Of a stretch of 48,999 bases of DNA, positions 1 through 7,592 are shown piece by piece (the stretch's first letter is position 1; each line of letters begins with the position of its first letter). Where the stretch lies: the NCBI GenBank assembly GCA_013141155.1, contig JABFRM010000246.1, positions 1 to 48,999 of the forward strand, given 5' to 3'. The notes below the pieces were generated by a model. That model saw nothing but the letters and a program-made list of their open reading frames with translations. It made no database searches and had not been told where the DNA came from. The DNA comes from Methylococcaceae bacterium. GTDB taxonomy: Bacteria; Pseudomonadota; Gammaproteobacteria; Methylococcales; Methylomonadaceae. A program made the translations under genes and the position numbers.

Positions 1-132
1 TACAACTTCAACCTGAAGCTCCGTGCCATCGGGAGAAAAACACCCTTTGACGCAGTGCTTCAGTGGTACGATAAAAAACCAGATATTTTTCTTGTCAATC
101 CTAACCATTTATATGCGGGACTAAACACCTAA
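1..132 (+). pseudogene. IS481-like transposase, C-terminal end (cut by window edge)
   Basis: The frame is open from base 1 and ends at a TAA at 130-132. It gives 43 residues, including YNFNLKLRAIGRKTPFDAV and ending NPNHLYAGLNT. This matches the C-terminal tail typical of IS481/IS3-like DDE integrase-core transposases (aromatic-N-x-R/K-x-H/A-x-x-G-x-x-TP, then a PDxF-type segment). The catalytic DDE core lies outside the window, so whether the gene is intact cannot be judged. It converges on the DUF2062 gene with one base between the two stop codons. No terminal inverted repeat is visible between them. Confidence 0.7.
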
Positions 133-133
133 T

Positions 134-784
134 TTATTTAAACGGTACAAAATCCAAGATGCGTTTTAACCCAGTTTGCAAAAGGGTATTGCCAGGCGCT
201 GGGCGCAGCCAATTTTTGATTTTTTCAAAAGAATAAAGCGATGCCAGCTCAATGCCTATTTTTTTCTGTTGTCTGCGTAACCATTTGTGCCTGACATTTT
301 GCCGCCAAAAATAATGAATGCCGAAATATCCGGCACTGGCACTGATAATACCTAAAATAAGGCAACCCAATAAAAACGGTTCCCAAATATTACCCAAACC
401 ATTAAAAATACCCTCGATTGAGAATTGAACATCATCCGCAGGGGAAGGACGATCCATAAACCACAGCCCAACTCGATAAGCAAAATAGAATAATGGCGGC
501 ATGGTAATCGGGTTGGTTAACCAAACTAACCCCACTGAAACCGGCAAATTAGCCCTAAAGTAAAAAGCGCCTAAAGCGGCAATTGCCATTTGTCCGGGCG
601 TTGGAATCCACGCACAAAACAGTCCAACCGCAAAAGCCAACGCTACGGAACGACGATTTAAATGCCAAAGGTTGGGTTCATGCAAACGCGCCCCTAAAAA
701 CTGCAAACTCTTGTGGTTTTTGAGCTTTTCGGGGTCTGGCAGGTATTTTTTGAGAAACGCTTTTGACACGGCAACATCCTTCAA
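134..784 (-). CDS. DUF2062 domain membrane protein
   Basis: A 216-residue protein with the DUF2062 core at about residues 45-165. It shows the family's amphipathic, Pro/Gly-rich start (VGLFCAWIPTPGQMAIAALG), the WLTNPITMPPLFYFAYRVG segment, and a C-terminal transmembrane stretch at about 135-160 (LGCLILGIISASAGYFGIHY). The biochemical role of the family is unknown. Family members are small inner-membrane proteins, often near lipid or glycan genes. It lies 56 bp downstream of yicC on the same strand, so co-transcription is possible. Its 3' end abuts a transposase fragment, so the last few codons may have been altered by insertion. Confidence 0.85.
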   Translation of the reverse strand: MKDVAVSKAFLKKYLPDPEKLKNHKSLQFLGARLHEPNLWHLNRRSVALAFAVGLFCAWIPTPGQMAIAALGAFYFRANLPVSVGLVWLTNPITMPPLFYFAYRVGLWFMDRPSPADDVQFSIEGIFNGLGNIWEPFLLGCLILGIISASAGYFGIHYFWRQNVRHKWLRRQQKKIGIELASLYSFEKIKNWLRPAPGNTLLQTGLKRILDFVPFK

Positions 785-840
785 GGTGCTATTGTTATTG
801 GGTAACTTCAGATAAGTCCATCAGTTATGGGTGGGGTTCA

Positions 841-1710
841 TCACTCGATATTCTGCACCAATTCGCGCATTTGTTCGATCAGCACTTTTAGCTCAATTGC
901 AACCTGCGTCAGTTCTTTATCAACTGACTTGGAGCCTAAAGTATTAGCTTCACGGTTCAATTCCTGCATTAAAAAATCCAAACGCCTGCCCACTGGCTCG
1001 GACTGCTGCAACACCCGCAACACTTCGGTAATATGCGATTGCAACCGTTCAAGCTCTTCATTAACATCTAGCTTTTGGGCAAGCAATACCAATTCTTGCT
1101 CCAGCCGTTCCAGGTTAGGGTTTGCTACCGCTTCATTAATTTTATCGACCAGACGATTACGGGTATAGGCTAAAACTTCTGGTACTCTGGTGGTCGCAAT
1201 TTTGACAAAATCTTGCATTTTTTGACATTTTTCGGTTAACGATTGCGCGGTTTGCATGCCCTCCCGCTCGCGCGTTGTCAGCATTTGCTGTAACGCATCG
1301 GTCATTAAATCTAAGACGCTTTGGCGTATTTGCTCTTTATTGATTTCCGGCTCTTGTGAAATGCCTGGGAACGCCAGTACATCTAGCGCTGAAAAACTAC
1401 GGCTGCTGCGCATGTGCTGTTCAATGTCGGCAGTTGCTTGCAGTAAGGTTTTTAAGGCTTCAAAATTAATGTTAAAGCCACTTTCTTTATACAGCGCTGA
1501 TTTTTTATAATTAAACGTACATTCGATTTTGCCGCGTTTTAATTTATCGGTAACCAGGTGTCTTAATGCCGCCTCGGTAAAGCGTAATTGCTCGGGTAAT
1601 TTAAAACTCAGGTCATAGTAACGGTGGTTTACAGAACGTAGCTCACAGGTTATAGTCAAGTTACCTATTTTTATATCATTACTCGCAAAAGCAGTCATAC
1701 TTCTAATCAT
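841..1710 (-). CDS. yicC: YicC/YloC family endoribonuclease
   Basis: A 289-residue protein of typical family length. The N-terminus MIRSMTAFAS and the following CELRSVNHRYYDLSFKLPE are the YicC N-terminal signature. The C-terminal DUF1732 part contains GRRLDFLMQELNREANTLGSK, the most conserved block. The E. coli homologue is a metal-dependent endoribonuclease implicated in small-RNA turnover. That function is known for the family and inferred here. It is divergent from the kinase gene across 42 bp (1711-1752), which must hold both promoters. Confidence 0.95.
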   Translation of the reverse strand: MIRSMTAFASNDIKIGNLTITCELRSVNHRYYDLSFKLPEQLRFTEAALRHLVTDKLKRGKIECTFNYKKSALYKESGFNINFEALKTLLQATADIEQHMRSSRSFSALDVLAFPGISQEPEINKEQIRQSVLDLMTDALQQMLTTREREGMQTAQSLTEKCQKMQDFVKIATTRVPEVLAYTRNRLVDKINEAVANPNLERLEQELVLLAQKLDVNEELERLQSHITEVLRVLQQSEPVGRRLDFLMQELNREANTLGSKSVDKELTQVAIELKVLIEQMRELVQNIE

Positions 1711-1752
1711 TATCCACCTATATATTTAATTCAGATTGATCATCTTACGGTA

Positions 1753-2649
1753 ATGACAGAATACTACGATCCAGACACCTACCCACAAGAATGGAATTAC
1801 CTAGAACCCGGTACCATTATTGATCAGTATATTATAGAGCGGCGCTTAGCACACGGCGGATTTAGTTCTGTGTATTTGGCGCGGCAGTTATCTGACCAAG
1901 TTCAGGTTGCCATTAAGGAATATCTGCCCAGAAAACTGGCTCATCGTACTTGGAACAATACCGTCATTCCACATGATGAGACCGCCAGTGTGTTATTCAT
2001 GCGTGGTCGGGAGTTATTTTTTAAAGAAGCCAAAGTGCTGGTTAATCTAAAACATGCCAACATTGTTGAGGCCATCAATTTTTTTGAAGCCAATGCGACG
2101 GTGTACATGGTGATGAGTTACGATTATGGGATTTGCCTTGATAAACTCATCAAAAACGCGGCCATTGAAATAAACGAAGCCTTTTTATTGACGGTTTTTA
2201 GGCAATTACTGCTCGGGGTTGCCGCGATCCATGCACATCACTTAATCCACCTGGATATTAAGCCCGCAAATATTTTGATTCGTCCCGACAATAATCCGTT
2301 ATTACTCGACTTTGGCGCCATCCAACATTTCCCCATGTCGTCGAAGCGGCAACAGGCGAGAATTTGTTCGCAAGGCTTTTCGCCCCTTGAGCAATATGAA
2401 AACAAAGGCAATATGGGGCCTTGGTCAGATGTCTATGCCGTCGGTGCCAGTATGCGTACCTGCTTAGACGGTAAAATTCCGCCCGCTGCCCCTGAACGCG
2501 CCAAACAAGATACATTAAAAAGTGCCGCTAAGGTTTATAAACAACGCTATTCTCAGGTTTTATTGCAGGTTATTGACGCGGCAATGCAGGTGCAGCCGCA
2601 AGATCGCCCACAATCCATCGCAGTTTTACAAAGGCTTTTAAACTATTAA
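1753..2649 (+). CDS. Hanks-type Ser/Thr protein kinase
   Basis: A 298-residue protein that is essentially one kinase domain, with no membrane segment or sensor domain. Visible motifs are the glycine-rich loop AHGGFSSVYLA (about 34-44), the VAIKEYLP lysine (about 56), the catalytic loop HLDIKPANILI (about 165), the DFGA metal-binding motif (about 184), and the GFSPLEQYENKG activation segment. The catalytic Asp is preceded by Leu rather than Arg, so this is a non-RD kinase. The substrate is unknown. It is divergent from yicC. A soluble kinase without a sensor domain suggests input from a partner protein, but none is adjacent. Confidence 0.9.
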   Translation: MTEYYDPDTYPQEWNYLEPGTIIDQYIIERRLAHGGFSSVYLARQLSDQVQVAIKEYLPRKLAHRTWNNTVIPHDETASVLFMRGRELFFKEAKVLVNLKHANIVEAINFFEANATVYMVMSYDYGICLDKLIKNAAIEINEAFLLTVFRQLLLGVAAIHAHHLIHLDIKPANILIRPDNNPLLLDFGAIQHFPMSSKRQQARICSQGFSPLEQYENKGNMGPWSDVYAVGASMRTCLDGKIPPAAPERAKQDTLKSAAKVYKQRYSQVLLQVIDAAMQVQPQDRPQSIAVLQRLLNY

Positions 2650-2692
2650 GCCTTCGTGCTTGATTAATAAACTCCCACATCATCCTGACCAA

Positions 2693-3865
2693 ATGAACAA
2701 ACAAATTTATCCCCTATTGATTGCCCAGTTTTTATCAGCATTTGCCGATAATGCCATTTTGTTTACGGTTATTGCTATGGTCATGCAATCAGCCCAGTTA
2801 GCAAGTTGGTATGTTCCGGCATTACAAAGTGTGTTTTTAGTTGCATTTGTGGTGCTGGCACCGTGGATGGGGGCGTTGGCAGATAACCATGCTAAATCTA
2901 ATATATTAATTCTAGGCAATCTGGTGAAAGCAGCGGGTGCCGGTTTATTATTGCTACACACCGAACCGTTAATTGCCTATTGCATCGTCGGTGTCGGTGC
3001 GGCTATTTACAGCCCTGCAAAATATGGCATTCTACCGGAATTAGCCGGACACACAGAGCTTGTCAAAGCCAATAGCTGGATTGAAAGCTCGACTATCTTG
3101 GCCATTTTAGCGGGCATGGTGATTGGTGCCAAAGTAGCCGATTATTCGACAACTTACGCCCTGATCGGCACGATTGTATTATTTTTGGTTTCGGCTGCGG
3201 CGACGTTAACCTTACCTAAAAACATCAACCGACCGGCCAAACAAGAAAATTCACAAATCAGTCAATTTACACAGCAAATCAGGGATTTTTTTATTAGCCC
3301 CCGCTCCCGTTTTGCCATTTTGGGGGCTTCACTATTTTGGGCAACGGCGGCGACACTCAGAGTCATCATTGTCGCGTGGGCGCCCGCGATTTTACTGTCG
3401 CATAACGCCAGCGATATTGCGCAATTAACGGTCTTTTTAGCCGTTGGCATTATTGTCGGCTCCGCTATCGTGCCAAAATTGATTCCCTTAGAGCAATTAC
3501 AACGGGCGCGCCTGCCGGCTTATGCCATGGCGCTATTGATTATTGTCTTAAGCAACGTCTCCAGCGTCTTACCCGCTCAAAGCGTGTTATTCCTGATCGG
3601 CATGGCAGGGGGCATGTTTATTGTACCCATTAATGCGGCAGTGCAAGAATTAGGTCAACAAGCTATAGGCAGTGGTGCGGCGGTGGCATTACAGGGATTT
3701 TTTCAGAACGCCGCCATGTTGCTCGCCGTCGGGACTTATACTTATGCGACCGCTCAAGGTTTAAAGCCAGTTAGTGCCATGTTGAGTTTAGGTGTAACGG
3801 TATTGCTCTGCGCGTTTCTGGTTGCCATGCGCTTGGCGGCTTCCAGACCAGTGAATTCTGGATAA
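2693..3865 (+). CDS. lplT: Lysophospholipid transporter LplT-like MFS permease
   Basis: A 390-residue major facilitator superfamily protein of about 12 membrane segments. The start MNKQIYPLLIAQFLSAFADN closely follows the LplT N-terminus (VAQFLSAFGDNALLF in E. coli). I chose the ATG at 2693 because the in-frame upstream TTG at 2660 adds a non-conserved leader. LplT flips lysophospholipids across the inner membrane for re-acylation by Aas. No aas gene is visible here, so acylation must be encoded elsewhere or the substrate may differ. It follows the kinase gene by 43 bp. Confidence 0.88.
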   Translation: MNKQIYPLLIAQFLSAFADNAILFTVIAMVMQSAQLASWYVPALQSVFLVAFVVLAPWMGALADNHAKSNILILGNLVKAAGAGLLLLHTEPLIAYCIVGVGAAIYSPAKYGILPELAGHTELVKANSWIESSTILAILAGMVIGAKVADYSTTYALIGTIVLFLVSAAATLTLPKNINRPAKQENSQISQFTQQIRDFFISPRSRFAILGASLFWATAATLRVIIVAWAPAILLSHNASDIAQLTVFLAVGIIVGSAIVPKLIPLEQLQRARLPAYAMALLIIVLSNVSSVLPAQSVLFLIGMAGGMFIVPINAAVQELGQQAIGSGAAVALQGFFQNAAMLLAVGTYTYATAQGLKPVSAMLSLGVTVLLCAFLVAMRLAASRPVNSG

Positions 3866-4109
3866 GCTTGGTGATTGAGCAGGAATTTTTTTTGATTAAA
3901 AACTGCCAAGCGGGGTGCGGGTTTGCAATCTCGATCCAAACGGTACATTGGTAACATCAATTACCAAGTGATTTTGGTAATATATCACAGATTTGCAGGG
4001 TAATAAGGGAGTACTATTAATCCGACATCAGCGCATTCATCTGCAAAGATGCCTATTAATATTGGCAGCTATTTATCTGCCATAGCCTTTTATCCTTTGG
4101 AGCTTGTTT
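3866..4109. other. Intergenic region upstream of the secreted protein
   Basis: There is no gene in these 244 bases. The stretch GGTAACATCAATTACC near 3950-3965 is a small inverted repeat (GGTAA/TTACC), followed by a second TTGGTAA, and could be an operator. A GGAG ribosome-binding site lies just before the ATG at 4110. Confidence 0.4.
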
Positions 4110-4703
4110 ATGAAAAAATTACCCACCCCCATGAAGTTTTTTGGTCTGTTAATGCTTGGTTTTATGAGTGATTCCTATGCTATTGATAATTACGATCCTG
4201 CAACCCAAACCTTGACCATACCCCAGGTGTTGGTTGGTAACACAACATACAATAATGTCGTATTGAGTTTAAGGGATTTTGGATTGGTTAAAATTGATGC
4301 AAATCCATCGGTTGGAATTGTGCATAGCGGCTTTTTGATGCAGTTTGTCAGTGCTAAATTACAAGGCGGACAAGCTAAAATTACCCTAAACCTGACCAGT
4401 CAAGGAAAGGATTTAGCCGTTGAAGTGGGGGATGATGGTACGCTCGCCAAGGCAAGATTTACGGATGAGAACGGCAATATTTATGATCCCGTTACTGTAC
4501 AAATCAGAAATAAAACGCACGATAAATATATTAATTATCAATTTGATGCCGATATACCTTCAACCGTTGTACTCACTTACGACAACGTGCCATCGAATAC
4601 TAAAAGCATCAGCTTGTTCGATATGAAACTCTTCTATAGTGATGCCAAATTTTCATTTGGAAACATACCTTTCCAAACAGTGGATGCCGCTACGCCATTT
4701 TAA
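4110..4703 (+). CDS. Secreted protein of unknown function
   Basis: A 197-residue protein beginning with a clear Sec signal peptide (MKKLPTPMKFFGLLMLGFM, cleavage probably after SYA). The mature part opens with NYDPATQTLTIPQVLVGNT, a pattern seen in many exported proteobacterial proteins of unknown role. The remainder is beta-rich and Asp/Asn/Thr-rich with no cysteine pair, no lipobox and no catalytic motif that I recognise. The start is set by the GGAG ribosome-binding site 6 bp upstream and by the signal peptide. The in-frame TTG two codons earlier is rejected. It stands alone between convergent or unrelated genes. Confidence 0.7.
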   Translation: MKKLPTPMKFFGLLMLGFMSDSYAIDNYDPATQTLTIPQVLVGNTTYNNVVLSLRDFGLVKIDANPSVGIVHSGFLMQFVSAKLQGGQAKITLNLTSQGKDLAVEVGDDGTLAKARFTDENGNIYDPVTVQIRNKTHDKYINYQFDADIPSTVVLTYDNVPSNTKSISLFDMKLFYSDAKFSFGNIPFQTVDAATPF

Positions 4704-4830
4704 TTCAGTTAACACAGCAAAATGCAATTGTGGGGTGCGATAGGCGCATAGCACCTTATGAGTTTAAATTAAGCGATATATACGCTATTCGCCTACGACA
4801 ATATGCAGTTAAGTATGTCCAATGTTTCAG

Positions 4831-5388
4831 TTAATCTTCTTCATGGTATTTTTCAGCGATATGCAATAACACCATCACCGCACCGGCACCACCATCCTTC
4901 TGTGCCGCTGAGCAGAACGCCTGCACGTCATGATATTGCCTAAGCCATAGGTTTAAATGATTTTTGAGGACGGGATGGTTATCTTGGGAACGATAGCCCT
5001 TGCCGTGAACAATATGCACACAGCGACAACCTTCTTCAACGCAATCATGCAAGAATTTTAGGAGTTGCTGTTTGGCAGCGGCACTGGTGAGTCCATGTAG
5101 ATCAAGCTCGCCATCCAGCCCATAATGTCCTTGGCGCAGTTTTTTTAAGACATTTTTTTGTAGGCCATTACCCAAATAACTTAAGGTATCTTCCTGGCTA
5201 ACCGTTAAAATATCAGGGTCATCAGCGCTATTTAGTTTGGCGGTATAATCTGGCGTATGCTGTTTGGGGTAGGGAGAAGGTTTAGTGCCAGAACGCAGCA
5301 ATAATTTGTCGGTCTTGATCTTTTTAACCGCCCCTATAGTTTGCCGAAATAACGCAGACTCGGCAGCGGAAAGTATTTTTTTAGCCAC
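4831..5388 (-). CDS. Smr/MutS2-type domain protein (SmrA-like)
   Basis: A 185-residue protein with a basic N-terminal half and a C-terminal Smr domain from about residue 95. The two Smr signature motifs are present: LDLHGLTSAAAKQQLLKFL and the VHGKGYRS loop (HGKG). Stand-alone Smr proteins act as DNA- or RNA-nicking endonucleases. Related proteins in bacteria cleave mRNA on collided ribosomes, but the E. coli SmrB role should not be assumed. It is transcribed divergently from surE across 74 bp. Confidence 0.9.
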   Translation of the reverse strand: MAKKILSAAESALFRQTIGAVKKIKTDKLLLRSGTKPSPYPKQHTPDYTAKLNSADDPDILTVSQEDTLSYLGNGLQKNVLKKLRQGHYGLDGELDLHGLTSAAAKQQLLKFLHDCVEEGCRCVHIVHGKGYRSQDNHPVLKNHLNLWLRQYHDVQAFCSAAQKDGGAGAVMVLLHIAEKYHEED

Positions 5389-5462
5389 GTTAGCTGATTT
5401 TGTAAGTATTAATTGTTAATATAAGGGATTTTATAACTTTTCATTCACCAGAGCGATAGCTA

Positions 5463-6218
5463 ATGCACATATTGTTAAGTAATGATGATGGTTATCTCGC
5501 TACAGGTCTGATCACGCTTGCGGATTATTTACGCGAATATGCGCAAATATCTGTGGTTGCACCGGACAAAAACCGCAGCGCTGCCAGTAATTCATTAACG
5601 CTGGAAATGCCTTTACGCGCGGTAACGCTTGAAAATGGCTTTGTCAAAGTGGATGGCACCCCAACAGATTGTGTGCATTTAGCCATTACCGGACTATTAC
5701 AGCAGGAACCTGATATGGTGTTTGCTGGGATTAATCATGGTGCCAATTTAGGCGATGATGTATGGTATTCTGGAACTGTTGCCGCAGCCACCGAAGGGCG
5801 TTTTTTAGGTTTACCGGCGGTGGCTATTTCGTTAGCCGCCAGCAACCCCGTTCATTTTGATACCGCCGCCAGTGTGGCGGTCAAATTACTCCAGCAGCTT
5901 ATGCGCCACCCGTTACCGAAAGACACGCTATTAAATGTTAACGTACCTGATATCCCCTTAGCCGATCTTAAAGGTTTTCAGGCCACGCGCCTGGGGCAAC
6001 GGCATAAATCCGAACCCGTCATTAAAGCGCAAGATCCGCGTGGACGGCTTATCTATTGGGTAGGCCCGCCTGGCGCTGAACAAGATGCAGGCCCTGGCAC
6101 CGATTTTTATGCCATTAATGCGGGATTTGTATCCATAACCCCCTTACAGCTTGATTTGACGCGCTATGAACGACTTGATGAACTCAGTGCCTGGATTATG
6201 GAGGAGCAGTTAGCATGA
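5463..6218 (+). CDS. surE: 5'/3'-nucleotidase SurE
   Basis: A 251-residue enzyme of normal length. The metal-binding NDDG motif is at residues 7-10 ([16 protein letters not shown]). The second ligand block is [20 protein letters not shown] (about 92-111), and NVNVP is present at about 160. SurE removes phosphate from nucleoside monophosphates and short polyphosphates. Its stop overlaps the pcm start (ATGA), the classic surE-pcm stress and stationary-phase arrangement of Gammaproteobacteria. No nlpD or rpoS follows pcm in this window, which differs from enterics and pseudomonads. Confidence 0.97.
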   Translation: MHILLSNDDGYLATGLITLADYLREYAQISVVAPDKNRSAASNSLTLEMPLRAVTLENGFVKVDGTPTDCVHLAITGLLQQEPDMVFAGINHGANLGDDVWYSGTVAAATEGRFLGLPAVAISLAASNPVHFDTAASVAVKLLQQLMRHPLPKDTLLNVNVPDIPLADLKGFQATRLGQRHKSEPVIKAQDPRGRLIYWVGPPGAEQDAGPGTDFYAINAGFVSITPLQLDLTRYERLDELSAWIMEEQLA

Positions 6219-6874
6219 ATACGCATTTACAGGGCAGCGGCATGACTTCGCAACGTACCCGTGAACGCATGGTGACTAGGCTGGAAGGGCAAGGCATTAA
6301 AAACAAAAAAGTATTAGCGGTGATGGCGAAAACCCCTCGGCACATTTTTGTAGATGAAGCGCTACAAAGCCGTGCTTATGAAGATACCGCTTTGCCGATA
6401 GGCTTTAACCAGACCATTTCGCAACCGTATATCGTCGCCAGGATGACGGAATTGCTGTTAGAAGCGGGCCCTTTAAAACGCGTTTTGGAGATTGGCACGG
6501 GCTGTGGTTACCAAACGGCTATTTTGGCGCAATTGGTTGAACATGTGTTTACCGTGGAACGCATTTTACCTTTGCATGACAAAGCCAAAACTATCTTACG
6601 GGAATTAAAAATTGATAACATCAGTTTTCGGCATCAGGATGGTGGCTGGGGCTGGGAATTAAAGGCCCCTTTTGACGGCATTTTAGTCGCTGCCGCCCCT
6701 ACCGAATTACCGGCAATGCTGTTGGAGCAAATGGCACTGGGTGCAGTGATGGTAATCCCCATCGGTAAATATGGCAGCCAAGAGTTGCAGCGCGTAACGC
6801 GTACCGAAGATGGCTATGACGTTGAAGAATTGGAGATGGTGAATTTTGTGCCGTTTTTATCAGGTAAAGAATAA
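6215..6874 (+). CDS. pcm: Protein-L-isoaspartate O-methyltransferase
   Basis: A 219-residue class I SAM-dependent methyltransferase that repairs isoaspartyl residues in ageing proteins. The substrate-side motif [15 protein letters not shown] (about 66-80) is diagnostic for PIMT. SAM motif I is [15 protein letters not shown] (about 91-105), and the later block [14 protein letters not shown] is conserved. It overlaps surE by 4 bp and is almost certainly translationally coupled to it. An internal ATG at 6242 ([10 protein letters not shown]) is an alternative start, because many PIMTs begin near there, but the coupled ATG is preferred. Confidence 0.96.
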   Translation: MNTHLQGSGMTSQRTRERMVTRLEGQGIKNKKVLAVMAKTPRHIFVDEALQSRAYEDTALPIGFNQTISQPYIVARMTELLLEAGPLKRVLEIGTGCGYQTAILAQLVEHVFTVERILPLHDKAKTILRELKIDNISFRHQDGGWGWELKAPFDGILVAAAPTELPAMLLEQMALGAVMVIPIGKYGSQELQRVTRTEDGYDVEELEMVNFVPFLSGKE

Positions 6875-6892
6875 TCAGGCGGCGCCAATACT

Positions 6893-7486
6893 ATGGCAAG
6901 ACGGAGTGAGCATACCCAGGATGAAATCAAACAAATGGTGCTGCAAGCGGCCGAACGTATTGTTATTGAACAAGGCTTAGATAGCCTCAGTGCGCGCGCC
7001 ATTGCGCTGGACATTGGCTACACGGTCGGCAGCATTTATAAGGTATTTGATAACATGGCCGATTTAATCCTGCATTTAAAAACCCGCACCCTAGATGATA
7101 TTGCCCTGACGTTACAGCAAGCCCTAGTTGTCGATGATTCGCCGCAATGCTGCTTAGTGGCATTGTCAAAAGCCTATTTAACCTACGCAAAACATAATTT
7201 TAATCGTTGGCAGATGTTGTTTAATCAGCGTCAAACAGCCGCATTAGTTACGCCGGATTGGTATAAACTTCAAACAGCTCAACTATTCAAACTGATTGAA
7301 GGTCAACTTAAACGCCATACCCCGATGGCATCGGACGAACAGGCACACAGAGCCGCCCAAGCTTTATGGGGGGGTGTAAATGGCATCTGTTATTCGGCAG
7401 TACTGGAGGATGTCAGTGATACTGAACGGACGGTGGGGTTATTAGTGGAAAGCTTTATGCGGGGTTGGATGCTTGAAGAGCGCTAA
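6893..7486 (+). CDS. TetR/AcrR family transcriptional regulator
   Basis: A 197-residue protein with the TetR DNA-binding helix-turn-helix at about residues 13-60 (QAAERIVIEQGLDSLSARAI, then IGYTVGSIYKVFDN) and a helical ligand-binding C-terminal half (TetR_C_33-like, with WQMLFNQRQ). It is 18 bp downstream of pcm, so probably part of the same transcript. The effector and target genes are unknown, and no transporter sits next to it. A palindromic operator was not recognised upstream. Confidence 0.9.
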   Translation: MARRSEHTQDEIKQMVLQAAERIVIEQGLDSLSARAIALDIGYTVGSIYKVFDNMADLILHLKTRTLDDIALTLQQALVVDDSPQCCLVALSKAYLTYAKHNFNRWQMLFNQRQTAALVTPDWYKLQTAQLFKLIEGQLKRHTPMASDEQAHRAAQALWGGVNGICYSAVLEDVSDTERTVGLLVESFMRGWMLEER

Positions 7487-7592
7487 ATATAAAATCCCAC
7501 CTACCCCCTCCTTTTTTCAGCGTGGGAACCGGATTCATCATTCCCAGGCTTCAGCGTCCTAATACGAGTTATTATAAGCGAGCATTTAATCT

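Noticed and set aside
827-1168. 113-codon plus-strand frame over yicC
   Set aside because: It is antisense to the conserved yicC C-terminus, has Ser/Cys-rich composition typical of a shadow frame, and no recognisable domain.
4735-4800. GGTGC...GCACC and GGCG...CGCC pairs between the secreted protein and the Smr gene
   Set aside because: The arms are only 4-5 bp with long loops and no T-run; too weak to call a terminator.
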